Source: Sporomusaceae bacterium (GTDB lineage: Bacteria; Bacillota; Negativicutes; Acidaminococcales; JAJUGR01). From it: a stretch of DNA of 64,000 nt. The position numbers and the translations under genes were made by a program. How positions within the stretch are numbered: position 1 is the first letter of the stretch; each line of letters begins with the position of its first letter. The notes beneath the pieces are model-generated. The model was not told where the DNA came from and searched no databases. It was given only the letters and a program-made list of their open reading frames with translations. Below, piece by piece: positions 9,220-17,581 of the stretch. The stretch is from assembly GCA_029265905.1 (NCBI GenBank), contig JAJUGR010000004.1, positions 95,955-159,954 of the forward strand, written 5' to 3'.

Positions 9220-10104
9220 TTAGCGCGTCACTTCGACCTTAGCCATTTTTTCGTAGAACTTCACGAGGCCGCAGTGATCGTTTTCGCCCAGGCCGTCCAC
9301 CTTCAGGGCCTGCATCATTTCCATGACGGCCGCCGTCAGCGGCAGGGGCACGCCGACTTCATGCGACGTTTCCAGGGCATTGTTCAGATCTTTGATGTGC
9401 AGGTTGATTCTAAAGCCCGGGTCAAACTTGCGGTCCATCACCAGCGGCGCTTTCGCGTCCAGCACGGTGCTGCCGGCCAAGCCGCCGCGGATCGCCTGGT
9501 AGACGAGTTCCGGCTCGACGCCGGCCTTAGTCGCCAGCACCATCGCTTCCGACATGGCCGCGATATTGAGCGCAACGATCACCTGGTTGGCCAGCTTCGT
9601 TACGTTGCCGGCGCCAACGTCGCCGGTGCGGACGACGGAGCCCGCCATAGCCTTCATCACGTCGTAGTATTTGTCAAACACGTCCTGCTTGCCGCCGACC
9701 ATGACGGACAGCGTGCCGTCGATCGCCTTCGGTTCGCCGCCGCTCACCGGGGCGTCCAGCATTTCCACGCCTTTGGCCGCTAGCTTTTCCGCCAATTCGC
9801 GGCTCACCAGCGGCGCGATCGAGCTCATGTCGATCACGACGGTGCCGGCTTTCGCACCTTCGATGACGCCGTTTTCGCCCAGCACAACCTCTTTCACCTG
9901 CGGCGAATTAGGCAGCATGGTGATAATCACTTCCGCCTGCTCGGCGACGGCGCGCGGCGTGGTGGCGACGGTGGCGCCCAGCGCGGACAATTCTTCGACA
10001 ACAGCGGCGTTGCGGTCCAGCACGACCAGTTCGTAGCCCGCTTTCAGCAGATTTTTGCTCATGGGCTTGCCCATGATTCCCAAACCGATAAACCCGATCT
10101 TCAT
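9220..10104 (-). CDS. garR: Tartronate semialdehyde reductase (2-hydroxy-3-oxopropionate reductase)
   Basis: GarR reduces tartronate semialdehyde to D-glycerate with NAD(P)H. The 294-residue protein shows the Rossmann motif GFIGLGIMG at the N-terminus, DAPVSGGEPKAIDGTLSVMVGG near 120, the substrate/catalytic region GNVTKLANQ with the conserved Lys near 170, and ends AKVEVTR like enterobacterial GarR. The ATG at 10104 matches family starts; AAAGGAG lies 12 bases away, and an in-frame TTG at 10113 is an alternative. Its place with GudD and glycerate kinase shows a pathway through tartronate semialdehyde rather than through 2-oxoglutarate semialdehyde. Confidence 0.95.
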   Translation of the reverse strand: MKIGFIGLGIMGKPMSKNLLKAGYELVVLDRNAAVVEELSALGATVATTPRAVAEQAEVIITMLPNSPQVKEVVLGENGVIEGAKAGTVVIDMSSIAPLVSRELAEKLAAKGVEMLDAPVSGGEPKAIDGTLSVMVGGKQDVFDKYYDVMKAMAGSVVRTGDVGAGNVTKLANQVIVALNIAAMSEAMVLATKAGVEPELVYQAIRGGLAGSTVLDAKAPLVMDRKFDPGFRINLHIKDLNNALETSHEVGVPLPLTAAVMEMMQALKVDGLGENDHCGLVKFYEKMAKVEVTR

Positions 10105-10153
10105 TTCAATCAACCGCTCCTTTATCTGTCTGTATATAATCTCACGATAACGC

Positions 10154-11065
10154 TTATTGCAGCAAGCCCATGCCGACCAACACCTGGCGCAGACGTTCGC
10201 GTTCGTCAGACGTCATCGGGCCAACCGGGTCCATGCAATTGCCGGCTTCGATGCCCAGCATCGTCAACGACTCTTTAATAACCGAGGGGAAGGTGCCGAT
10301 GGTGAAGGCGATGCGCAAGGGCGCCAGCGTGAACTGGTCTTCCAATGCGCCTTTTAAGTCGCCCGCCATGTATTTGTTGTAGATGCTGGCGCACAGGGTC
10401 GGCGCGACATTGGCGCAGGAGGCGATCGAACCAGCCGCACCGTAGCACAGCGCGCCAAAGATCAGCGTATCGCGCCCCATCAGCACGTTGAAGTCTTCCC
10501 GCCCGCGGGTCAGGCGAATGTATTCGGCCGTCAGGGTCAGGTCGCCGCTGGAGTCCTTGACGCTGACGATGTTCGGTATTTCCGCCAGTTTGGCCACCGT
10601 CGACGCCGCGAGGTTGACGCCCGTCTTGGGCGGGTTGTTATAGAGCACGATGGGCAGCGACGTATTGTCGGCGATCGTCTTATAATGGTCGAAAAGCTGG
10701 CCTTGGGTTGGCGTAACGAACATCGGGGTCAAAACGGACACTGCGTCAACCTTGCACTCTTCGGCAAGCTGCGTCAGCATGACGCTCTCGCGCGTCGTGA
10801 TGCCGTTCGTTCCGGCGTAAACCGGCACCCGGCCCTTCGCTTCGTCCATGGCCACGAGGAAAAGCTCGCGTTTTTCCTCCGGCGTCATTCCGTAGAACTC
10901 GCCGGTCGTGCCGGCCACAAACAGGCCGTGCACGCCGCCATCGATCAAGTGGTTGATCAATTTGCGTATCGCTTGCTCATTGAATTTTCCCTCTGCCGTA
11001 AGCGGCGTGATGACCGGCGGTATAATGCCGCGGGGTAAAAATTGGGCTTTCTTTTCCTTGTTCAC
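10154..11065 (-). CDS. DapA/NAL-family lyase, proposed 5-keto-4-deoxyglucarate aldolase
   Basis: A class I, Schiff-base TIM-barrel protein of 303 residues. Seen are RGIIPPVITPL (12-22), GTTGEF (52-57), the catalytic Tyr in YNNPPKTG (Y142) and the Schiff-base Lys in SVKDSSGDL (K170). The family holds dihydrodipicolinate synthase, N-acetylneuraminate lyase, KDG aldolase and 5-keto-4-deoxyglucarate dehydratase. It is the first gene of the glucarate operon. Because GarR and GarK are present and no GarL-type aldolase is seen, I infer cleavage of keto-deoxyglucarate to pyruvate and tartronate semialdehyde. Start: GTG at 11065 with GGGGAG 5 bases upstream, shorter than the ORF track. Confidence 0.82.
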   Translation of the reverse strand: MNKEKKAQFLPRGIIPPVITPLTAEGKFNEQAIRKLINHLIDGGVHGLFVAGTTGEFYGMTPEEKRELFLVAMDEAKGRVPVYAGTNGITTRESVMLTQLAEECKVDAVSVLTPMFVTPTQGQLFDHYKTIADNTSLPIVLYNNPPKTGVNLAASTVAKLAEIPNIVSVKDSSGDLTLTAEYIRLTRGREDFNVLMGRDTLIFGALCYGAAGSIASCANVAPTLCASIYNKYMAGDLKGALEDQFTLAPLRIAFTIGTFPSVIKESLTMLGIEAGNCMDPVGPMTSDERERLRQVLVGMGLLQ

Positions 11066-11238
11066 AAAAACTCCCCTTCCTTTTTTGCCAGATTCGATAT
11101 TAAATTTCATTATGCAGTGTTTAATTTCATATGTTGAAATTATCTTTTATAATTCTAGCACCTTTTTTTAAATCTTGCTAGCTTTTTTGCACAAATCAAA
11201 ATTTTTTATTTTTCGCAAGCCGTTCGCCCGAGCAAAAG
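11066..11238 (-). promoter_or_regulatory. Control region of the glucarate operon with candidate IclR-type operator
   Basis: This AT-rich stretch carries an inverted repeat AATTTCA-TATGT-TGAAATT at 11123-11141 and nearby direct repeats ATGAAATTaaa and ATGAAATTtaa. IclR-family proteins often bind such 19-base palindromes. I see several possible -10 boxes (TATAAA, GATAAT, CATAAT) but no convincing -35 partner, so the exact promoter is not called. Confidence 0.5.
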
Positions 11239-11271
11239 CAAAAAAAGAACGGCCTGCAAGCAGACCGTTCT
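11239..11271 (-). terminator. Terminator after the IclR regulator gene
   Basis: AGAACGG-c-CTGC/GCAG-a-CCGTTCT forms a 12-bp stem with one mismatch, followed on the minus strand by a run of seven T. Confidence 0.85.
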
Positions 11272-11292
11272 CTCCAAAAGACGTTATTTTGT

Positions 11293-12066
11293 TTACCAGC
11301 TCATCCTGGCGCCGAGCCGCGCAGAAATCCGATGCGCATAATCGATCAACAGGGGCACATATTCTAAAATCTTCTCCTCCGGGTAGGTGCTCGTCGGCCC
11401 GGAGATGCTGATGCCGGCGACAACATTGCCGGCTGCGTCATATATGGGCGCCGCGATACAGTTGATGCCGTTGCTCCACTCTTCGCGGTCCATCGCATAG
11501 CCCTGCAGCCGCACCTGCTCCAATTCCTTCATGAATGCCTTCTCGTCCGTAATCGTTGTCAGCGTATAGCGCTTCACCCCGCGTTTGAACGCCTCCCGGG
11601 CGATTTCGGGCGTGTTGCAGGTCAGCACCTTGCCCAGCGCCGTGCAATGGATCGGGCGGCGCATGCCGATATGAAAGTAGCCATAGGCGCAATAAGGCGT
11701 TTCCGCCCGCGCAACATAGACAACTTCATTGTCATCCAAAACAGCCAGGTTGGCGTTGACCTTGAGGTTGTTGGACAGCTCTTCCAAAAATGGCAAGCTG
11801 GTCCTTCTAATCTCCATTGAATTCAAGACGATCCCCTCATACTTCAAAAAGCCGCGGCCAAGCGAATAATACCCATCCTGCTGCTCGATCAGGTTGAACT
11901 CCTTCAGCGTGTTGAGCATGCGATAAGCCGTGGCCTGGTTGATGCCGGTCGCCGCGGCGATCTCTTTCAGCCTTAGCCGGGGCTTCTCATAGGAAAAGCA
12001 ATTGAGTATCGTTATGGCCTTGACCAGACTATTATTCAATGCCTCTTTTTGCGCTTCCGCAGCCAT
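11293..12066 (-). CDS. IclR-family transcriptional regulator of the glucarate operon
   Basis: A 257-residue regulator. Residues 10-70 form the winged helix (LVKAITILNCFSYEKPRLRL, then IAAATGINQATAYRMLNTL), and 80-250 the IclR effector domain with LGKVLTCNTPE and ISGPTSTYPEE. The start ATG has GGAGGG 7 bases upstream. It lies directly upstream of the glucarate operon on the same strand but has its own terminator, so it is transcribed separately. By position it is the likely local repressor or activator, in the manner of KdgR; the ligand is probably a keto-deoxy sugar acid or the diacid itself. The operator candidate is listed separately. Confidence 0.92.
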   Translation of the reverse strand: MAAEAQKEALNNSLVKAITILNCFSYEKPRLRLKEIAAATGINQATAYRMLNTLKEFNLIEQQDGYYSLGRGFLKYEGIVLNSMEIRRTSLPFLEELSNNLKVNANLAVLDDNEVVYVARAETPYCAYGYFHIGMRRPIHCTALGKVLTCNTPEIAREAFKRGVKRYTLTTITDEKAFMKELEQVRLQGYAMDREEWSNGINCIAAPIYDAAGNVVAGISISGPTSTYPEEKILEYVPLLIDYAHRISARLGARMSW

Positions 12067-12117
12067 AAAGACGCCCTCCGCATTTCACATTCTAAAATAT
12101 AAGTTCATTATTAGATA

Positions 12118-12146
12118 ATTATACCGAATTTTTCCTAGTTCCACAA
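12118..12146 (-). promoter_or_regulatory. Promoter of the IclR regulator gene
   Basis: TTGTGG (12146-12141), a 17-base spacer and a perfect TATAAT (12123-12118), about 50 bases before the start codon. Confidence 0.7.
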
Positions 12147-12157
12147 GCGCACAGGCA

Positions 12158-13342
12158 TCAATTTTCTTGCCCGCCGAAGATAATTTTGCACAAGACGGCG
12201 TGATTAAAAAAACGCTCCGGCTGAAGACCGGTCGTTTGCTTCAGCTTTGCCAGACGGAAAACAAGCGTGTTGCGATGAATATAAAGCGCCTTTGCGGCGC
12301 TGGACACGTTGAGGTTGTTGTTCAGCAGCGCGTTCACCGTGTTGCCCATGTCGTATTTGACGCACAAGCTTTCACAAACGGCATTTCGTTGCTGTTTCAG
12401 CGCCAGGCAGCCGGCCAGCGCTCCCGGCACGCGCAACAAATAGGCGGCCAGCAAGTCGAAATCGTAAATGCAGGCGGCCACGCCGCGCTTCCCGTGCTTG
12501 CGGACATAAAGCGCCTCTTGATATGAGTGGTGCAATTCATCCGGCGAAACGGCAAGGCCACCAATGCCGATGGCCAGGCCGGTGTGCCGCCCCTCCGGGT
12601 CAAGGACCGTCTGCAGCGCCGCCCCCCAGGCGCAAAAGGCGTCTGGCGCCGCGTCAGCCGCAAAGCCTTTGAGCACAACGAGCGCCGCCTCGCTGAATAC
12701 ATATAAATCTTGTTCTGCGTCAAGCAAGCCAGACGCCCCCAGCACCTCCGCCAGCTGCGCTTCCACTCGGGACGCCACCAGGCCATGCGGCCCGTATTGC
12801 TTGCGGGCCTCCGCCAAAACGGGCTCAATGTCGACAACGGCAACACAGCGCGGCGTCCGCAGCTCAAACCGCAGCAAGGCGGCCAACTGCTCGATTTTTT
12901 CGTGTTGCCGCCGCGCCCCAGGCGACAGAAGCAATCGAACCAACTGCTCTCGCAGTTGCAGGTTGTCACGGAATTTTTCCACCAGTCCTTCGCGCTCCAA
13001 GAGCAGCTCCGTCACCATCTTGACAATCCGAGCCGTATCGCGCACGGCGTCAGGATGGCCGGAGAGGCCCACCACGCCAACTACCTGCCCCTCCAGCACA
13101 ATCGGCCAGTTCAAGCCGGGCTGCGCCCCAGGATAGCCAGCCACATCCTCCGGCGCAATCTCAACCTCCCGGCCGCTGGCAATGACGGCGATCGCGCCCT
13201 GATGCCGGGTTTGCAATCGCTCCGGCTGCCCAGAGGCGATGATCACGCCTTCGCTATTCATGATATTCACGTTCTGCCGTACGATCGGCATGATATTATC
13301 GACGATCTTCTGCGCCAGCGCCGCCGTGATAAGCACAAGCAT
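12158..13342 (-). CDS. cdaR: CdaR-family sugar diacid regulator
   Basis: A 394-residue transcription activator type known to sense glucarate, galactarate and glycerate. Domains in order: sugar diacid recognition (about 1-135, with NVNIMNSEGVIIASG and LNWPIVLEGQVVGVVGLSG), a middle GGDEF-like region (about 140-290), and a C-terminal PucR-type helix-turn-helix (about 330-385, NVSSAAKALYIHRNTLVFRL). The ATG at 13342 is used; a GTG two codons later fits the GGGGG site better in spacing. The ORF-track TTG at 13372 falls upstream of the -10 box and cannot be right. It is divergent from glycerate kinase, so it likely controls garK-pyk and perhaps the gud operon. Confidence 0.93.
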   Translation of the reverse strand: MLVLITAALAQKIVDNIMPIVRQNVNIMNSEGVIIASGQPERLQTRHQGAIAVIASGREVEIAPEDVAGYPGAQPGLNWPIVLEGQVVGVVGLSGHPDAVRDTARIVKMVTELLLEREGLVEKFRDNLQLREQLVRLLLSPGARRQHEKIEQLAALLRFELRTPRCVAVVDIEPVLAEARKQYGPHGLVASRVEAQLAEVLGASGLLDAEQDLYVFSEAALVVLKGFAADAAPDAFCAWGAALQTVLDPEGRHTGLAIGIGGLAVSPDELHHSYQEALYVRKHGKRGVAACIYDFDLLAAYLLRVPGALAGCLALKQQRNAVCESLCVKYDMGNTVNALLNNNLNVSSAAKALYIHRNTLVFRLAKLKQTTGLQPERFFNHAVLCKIIFGGQEN

Positions 13343-13363
13343 GCCCCCAGTCGTTTTATTGAT

Positions 13364-13391
13364 ATTATACAACAGCGCACTGCTTTAGCAA
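13364..13391 (-). promoter_or_regulatory. Promoter of cdaR
   Basis: TTGCTA (13391-13386), 16 bases, perfect TATAAT (13369-13364). The predicted start is only about 15-20 bases before the ATG. Confidence 0.65.
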
Positions 13392-13410
13392 TGAAAAATC
13401 CATTTTCATT
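13390..13410. promoter_or_regulatory. Inverted repeat, candidate operator between cdaR and garK
   Basis: A perfect 8-bp inverted repeat, AATGAAAA-ATCCA-TTTTCATT, touches the cdaR -35 box and lies about 60 bases before the garK -35 box. It may bind the local IclR or CdaR protein. Confidence 0.5.
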
Positions 13411-13468
13411 GTGCAAATTAGCCAAGCAAATACCATTATTGCCGCGCATTATTAGCGACTGCCGCCAA

Positions 13469-13498
13469 TTGAACGGACGGGCAAAACTTATTTACAAT
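13469..13498 (+). promoter_or_regulatory. Promoter of garK-pyk
   Basis: TTGAAC (13469-13474), 18 bases, TACAAT (13493-13498), 28 bases before the garK start codon. Confidence 0.65.
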
Positions 13499-13525
13499 AA
13501 AAGAAAACGAATAGGATGTGACTCG

Positions 13526-14695
13526 ATGCATATTATCGCAGCGCCTGATTCATACAAGGGCAGCCTCTCGGCCGTAGGCGTGGCCGACGCCATGGCACGA
13601 GGCATTTACGCCGTTTTCCCCAACGCCCGCGTGCACAAACTCCCCATCGCCGACGGGGGCGAGGGGACGGTAGAAGCCCTCGTCGCAGCCACCGGCGGAA
13701 CGATTCTTCACCAGCCGGTGACGGGTCCGTTAGGAGAAACCGTGACGGCCGCCTGGGGCCTGTTAGGCGATAAACGGACCGCCGTTATTGAAATGGCCGC
13801 CGCCTCCGGCCTGCCGCTGGTCGACAAAGACCGGCGCAACCCCCTGGTCGCCACCACATACGGCACCGGCGAGCTGATCAAGGCGGCTTTGGACCGCGGC
13901 GTCCGCAGCTTCATCATTGGCATCGGCGGCAGCGCTACCAACGACGCTGGCGCCGGCCTGGCGCAGGCGCTAGGCGTGAAATTCCTTGACGGCAGCGGCC
14001 GCGAATTGCCGTTCGGCGGCGCGGCGCTGGCAAGCCTGGCGCACATCGATCTGTCCGGCCTTGATCCCCGCCTGGCGGAAGCGACCATCCTGGTCGCCTG
14101 CGACGTCGCCAACCCGCTTTGCGGACCGCAGGGCGCCTCCGCCGTCTACGGGCCGCAAAAAGGCGCAACGCCGCAAATGGTCGCCCGGCTTGACGCGGCG
14201 CTCGAACACTTTGCCGAGGTCGCCACGGCCGCGACCGGCCGCAGCGTAGCCGAGCGCCCCGGCGCCGGCGCCGCCGGCGGTCTGGGGGCCGGCCTCTTGT
14301 TTTTTACCAATGCCCAGTTGAAGCCGGGCGTCGAAATCGTCTTGGAAGCGGCCGGCTTTGCCGACCTCGTCAGGCAAGCCGCCTTCGTCATCACCGGCGA
14401 AGGCGCTACGGATTTCCAGACCGCCTTCGGCAAAGCGCCGGTGGGCGTGGCCAAACTCGCCAAACAGCATAACGTGCCAACGATCTGCCTGTCGGGGGGC
14501 CTGGGAAACGGCAGCGACGACGTGCTGCAGCAAGGTGTTGACGCCCTGATGAGCATCGCCCCCCGCCCCATGGCGCTAAACGAGTGCATAAGTGGAGCAA
14601 GCGAATTGATTGAACAGGCAACCGCCCGGCTGTGCCGCCTGATCAGAGTCGGCATGAACATCAAGAGCGTAGAAAAGGAGTGCATTGCGCCATGA
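13526..14695 (+). CDS. garK: Glycerate 2-kinase
   Basis: GarK phosphorylates D-glycerate with ATP to 2-phosphoglycerate. The 389-residue protein has the family N-terminus HIIAAPDSYKGSLSA, LPIADGGEGTVEAL near residue 35, GIGGSATNDAGAGLAQALG near 130-150 and ERPGAGAAGGLGAGL near 245. The ORF track runs far upstream (661 codons), but those extra codons overlap cdaR; the ATG at 13526 has GGATGTG ahead and matches family starts. The stop overlaps the start of pyk by 4 bases (ATGA), so the two are translationally coupled. It completes the route from glucarate via GarR. Confidence 0.95.
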   Translation: MHIIAAPDSYKGSLSAVGVADAMARGIYAVFPNARVHKLPIADGGEGTVEALVAATGGTILHQPVTGPLGETVTAAWGLLGDKRTAVIEMAAASGLPLVDKDRRNPLVATTYGTGELIKAALDRGVRSFIIGIGGSATNDAGAGLAQALGVKFLDGSGRELPFGGAALASLAHIDLSGLDPRLAEATILVACDVANPLCGPQGASAVYGPQKGATPQMVARLDAALEHFAEVATAATGRSVAERPGAGAAGGLGAGLLFFTNAQLKPGVEIVLEAAGFADLVRQAAFVITGEGATDFQTAFGKAPVGVAKLAKQHNVPTICLSGGLGNGSDDVLQQGVDALMSIAPRPMALNECISGASELIEQATARLCRLIRVGMNIKSVEKECIAP

Positions 14696-16443
14696 CAGCG
14701 ATGAAACGGACCAAAATCGTTTGCACCGTTGGCCCCAGCACCGATAAGCCCGGCGTCCTCGACGCAATGATCGCCGCCGGCATGAATGTGGCCCGGTTTA
14801 ATTTTTCCCATGGCACCCACGGGGACCACGCCCAGCGCATCGCCCTGGTCCGGCAGGCAGCCGCCAAAGCGGGCCGCCATGTCGCCCTTATGCTTGATAC
14901 AAAAGGTCCGGAAATGCGGCTGGGCAAATTCGCCGAAAACAAAGTCCAACTGGCGGCCGGACAAACCTTCCGGCTGACCGGACGCCCGCTCGCCGGCACG
15001 CAGGACATCGCTTCGGTCAGCTACGCGCACCTGGCGCAGGAAGTCAAGCCAGGTGCGAAAATCCTCTTGGCCGACGGCCTGGTCGAACTGCTGGTCGAGA
15101 AAATCGAGGGCGAAGAGATTGTCACCACCGTATTGAACAGCGGCGAAATCAGCAACAACAAGCGCGTCGCCGTACCCGGCATTTGCATCAACCTCCCGCC
15201 GGTTTCCGAGCAGGACGCCGCCGACATCAGCTTTGGCATCGCCCAGGACATGGACTTCATCGCCGCTTCCTTTATCCAGCAGGCTTCCGACGTGCTGGCA
15301 ATCCGCAAACTGTTAGAGGCGGCAAACCACCACATGGGCATCATTGCCAAAATCGAAAACACGCCCGGCGTCAACAATATTGACGCCATCTTGCAGGCCG
15401 CCGACGGCGTTATGGTGGCGCGGGGCGATCTGGGCGTCGAAATCCCGGCGGAAGACGTGCCGCTGGTGCAAAAAATGCTGATCAAAAAATGCAACCAGCT
15501 GGGCAAGCCGGTCATCACCGCAACGCAAATGCTCGAGTCGATGATCGTCAACCCCCGCCCGACCCGCGCGGAAGCAAGCGACATTGCCAATGCGATCATG
15601 GACGGCACGGATGCCATCATGCTCAGCGGCGAAACAGCCTCCGGCCAATACCCAATCGAAGCAGTCAGCACGATGGCGCGGATCGCAACCCGGACCGAGC
15701 ACAGCCTGGGCCGGGCTTGCCTTCCGCCAAGCGCCGCGGCGGCCAAATCCACCACCTCGGCAATCAGCCACGCCTGCGCGCAGATTGCCGCCGAACTGGA
15801 CGCCGCCGCGATCATCGCCGCGACGCAATCCGGCTACACAGCGCGCATGCTCTCCAAAAACCGGCCGGAAACACCGATCATCGCCGTAACGCCGTATGAA
15901 AAAACCGCCCGTCAAGTCCAGCTGTTGTGGGGCGTGCATCCGCTGGTCGATCCGGTCTCCCAAGCGTCCGACCAAATGGTAAACGAATGCGTCCGTTCGG
16001 CCACGGCGGCCGGACTGGTGAAGCCCGGCGACCTGGTCGTTGTGACCGCCGGCGTGCCGTCCGGCACACAGGGAACGACCAACATGATCCGGGTTCATAT
16101 TGCCGCTGAGGTGCTTCTGCGCGGCCAAGGCATCCAGAGCCGCGCCGTAACCGGCACCGTGCGCGTCATCCGTTCGCCGCAGGACCTCGTGGCCTACCGG
16201 CCGGGCGACATCCTCGTTGTGGACAGCGTCGATGATTCCATCGCGCCGCATGCCGCGCAAGCGGCGGCCATCATCGCCGAGGAAGGCGGCCTCTCCTCGA
16301 ACGCCGCCATCATCAGTATCCACTGCAACTTGCCCGTCATCGTCGGCGCCGCCGGCGCAACGGAAGTGCTCGAAACGGGGATGCTGGTCACGGTCGATCC
16401 AAACCGCGGCCTGGTGTTCCGCGGCGAAACAAACGCCAGATAA
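14692..16443 (+). CDS. pyk: Pyruvate kinase with C-terminal PEP-utiliser-like extra domain
   Basis: Pyruvate kinase turns phosphoenolpyruvate and ADP into pyruvate and ATP. The 583-residue length is that of the Bacillus-type enzyme with the extra C-terminal domain. Seen: KIVCTVGPS at the N-terminus, LMLDTKGPEMR near 70, AKIENTPGVNN near 220, MVARGDLGVEIP near 240 with the following Mg/K site, ATQMLESMI near 280, and the C-terminal GGLSSNAAIISIHCNLPVIVG near 540. Start ATG overlaps the garK stop; AAAAGGAG is 11 bases upstream. Its coupling to garK suggests it serves the lower end of sugar-diacid breakdown (2-phosphoglycerate to PEP to pyruvate); it may also be the only glycolytic enzyme. Confidence 0.96.
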   Translation: MTAMKRTKIVCTVGPSTDKPGVLDAMIAAGMNVARFNFSHGTHGDHAQRIALVRQAAAKAGRHVALMLDTKGPEMRLGKFAENKVQLAAGQTFRLTGRPLAGTQDIASVSYAHLAQEVKPGAKILLADGLVELLVEKIEGEEIVTTVLNSGEISNNKRVAVPGICINLPPVSEQDAADISFGIAQDMDFIAASFIQQASDVLAIRKLLEAANHHMGIIAKIENTPGVNNIDAILQAADGVMVARGDLGVEIPAEDVPLVQKMLIKKCNQLGKPVITATQMLESMIVNPRPTRAEASDIANAIMDGTDAIMLSGETASGQYPIEAVSTMARIATRTEHSLGRACLPPSAAAAKSTTSAISHACAQIAAELDAAAIIAATQSGYTARMLSKNRPETPIIAVTPYEKTARQVQLLWGVHPLVDPVSQASDQMVNECVRSATAAGLVKPGDLVVVTAGVPSGTQGTTNMIRVHIAAEVLLRGQGIQSRAVTGTVRVIRSPQDLVAYRPGDILVVDSVDDSIAPHAAQAAAIIAEEGGLSSNAAIISIHCNLPVIVGAAGATEVLETGMLVTVDPNRGLVFRGETNAR

Positions 16444-16448
16444 AAAAG

Positions 16449-16486
16449 GGCGGTGCAGTTCAGTGAACTGCACCGCCTCTTTTTCT
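16449..16486 (+). terminator. Terminator after pyk
   Basis: GGCGGTGCAGTTCA/TGAACTGCACCGCC stem followed by TCTTTTT; the minus strand also has a T run, so it may work for the converging glycosylase gene too. Confidence 0.9.
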
Positions 16487-16514
16487 GCCCTGCGCCGACA
16501 GTCATGCCGCAACG

Positions 16515-17102
16515 CTATTTTTTCGAAACATACTGATTCCCCTTGAGATAAAACCGCCATAGCCAGTCCTTCGCCTCACCCGCATAATCGATATTGATCC
16601 GCGGCGCGGCGGCGACCTCCGCTTCCGCCGGCTTTTCCCCGGGAACGATGTAAAGCGGGGCCTCCGTCAAGCAATGGCCATTGTGCCGCTTCGTGATGCC
16701 GAACGCCTGGCACAGCTTGCCCGGGCCGTTGCACAAATTGCGCACGCGCTCCGTGCCCCGCCGCGCTTTCATCAAGTCCAGCCCCTCCAGCGGCTCGACG
16801 GCGCGCACCAGCACCGCGCCGGCCTCACCGTCCGCATGGGCCACAACGTTAAGACAGTGGTACATGCCGTAAATAAGGTACACATAAGCCAGGCCCGGCC
16901 GGGCCGCCATAATTTTTGTCCGCTCCGTCACGGCGCGGCTGATATGCGAGCCGCGATCAGCCGCGCCGCCATAAGCCTCCACTTCCACAATCCGGCCCGC
17001 GACGCGCCCTTCCGGCGTATCGCTGACAAGGCGCGCCCCTAATAACGAGCATGCCGCCAATTCCGTCGGCTGCCGGCATAGCGCAAACAACGCCTGCTTC
17101 AT
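16515..17102 (-). CDS. DNA-3-methyladenine glycosylase (AAG/MPG family)
   Basis: A base-excision repair enzyme that removes alkylated purines such as 3-methyladenine and hypoxanthine. The 195-residue protein carries the family core GRIVEVEAYGG (with the catalytic Glu) near residues 36-46, TERTKIMAARPGLAYVYLIYGMYHCLNVV near 60-88, and NLCNGPGKLCQAFGI near 122-136 that lines the base pocket. Length is normal for bacterial members. It faces pyk across a shared terminator and is probably a single gene or follows the DUF1904 gene downstream of 17171. Confidence 0.94.
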   Translation of the reverse strand: MKQALFALCRQPTELAACSLLGARLVSDTPEGRVAGRIVEVEAYGGAADRGSHISRAVTERTKIMAARPGLAYVYLIYGMYHCLNVVAHADGEAGAVLVRAVEPLEGLDLMKARRGTERVRNLCNGPGKLCQAFGITKRHNGHCLTEAPLYIVPGEKPAEAEVAAAPRINIDYAGEAKDWLWRFYLKGNQYVSKK

Positions 17103-17171
17103 CCCGCTTTCCTCTTCCGCCTAAGCCAAATAGACAAAGCCGCCGCCCAGCTTCGAGGCGGGCCCATAAAA

Positions 17172-17498
17172 TCAATAATGCACGCCATTTTCATAATAGC
17201 CCGCTTCGGCCAGCGGAAGAAAAAACAGTTCGACATGGGCGTATCCGGCCTGCTGAAGATGCCGCGTGATCGCCGCGGCCACCCGATCCTGCACCGCCTG
17301 TCCCCGGTCAAACCAATTGACCTGGATCAGCGGGTTAACCGTGACAAGCTCGCCGTCAAAAACATAGCTCGTATCCGGCACTTCGAGCGTAAAATAGTCC
17401 CGCGGGCAGTCGACGATTTGCTGCAGCTCGTCGACCAGCGCCTTGCTGATCGCTCGCACCTGTTCTAGTTTAACGCCTTTTATAATTAATTGCGGCAT
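17172..17498 (-). CDS. DUF1904 family protein (tautomerase-like fold)
   Basis: A small protein of 108 residues. It begins MPQLIIKGVK, with EVPDTSYVFDG, VNPLIQVNWFDRGQAVQDRVA and an ending YYENGVHY, all typical of DUF1904, whose structure resembles 4-oxalocrotonate tautomerase. An N-terminal proline after Met is kept, as in tautomerases. No reaction is known. The start ATG has AGGAGGAG about 7 bases upstream. It lies 70 bases from the glycosylase gene on the same strand. Confidence 0.85.
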   Translation of the reverse strand: MPQLIIKGVKLEQVRAISKALVDELQQIVDCPRDYFTLEVPDTSYVFDGELVTVNPLIQVNWFDRGQAVQDRVAAAITRHLQQAGYAHVELFFLPLAEAGYYENGVHY

Positions 17499-17581
17499 AC
17501 TACCACTCCTCCTGTTTTAGCATTGCAAATGACTGTCATGTTTATTATAGCATTCGCAGACACGCTGCGTGCGCCGCGCGC

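Noticed and set aside
12710-13525. N-terminal 272 codons of the garK ORF in the track
   Set aside because: They overlap cdaR and the divergent promoters; glycerate kinase homology begins at the ATG at 13526.
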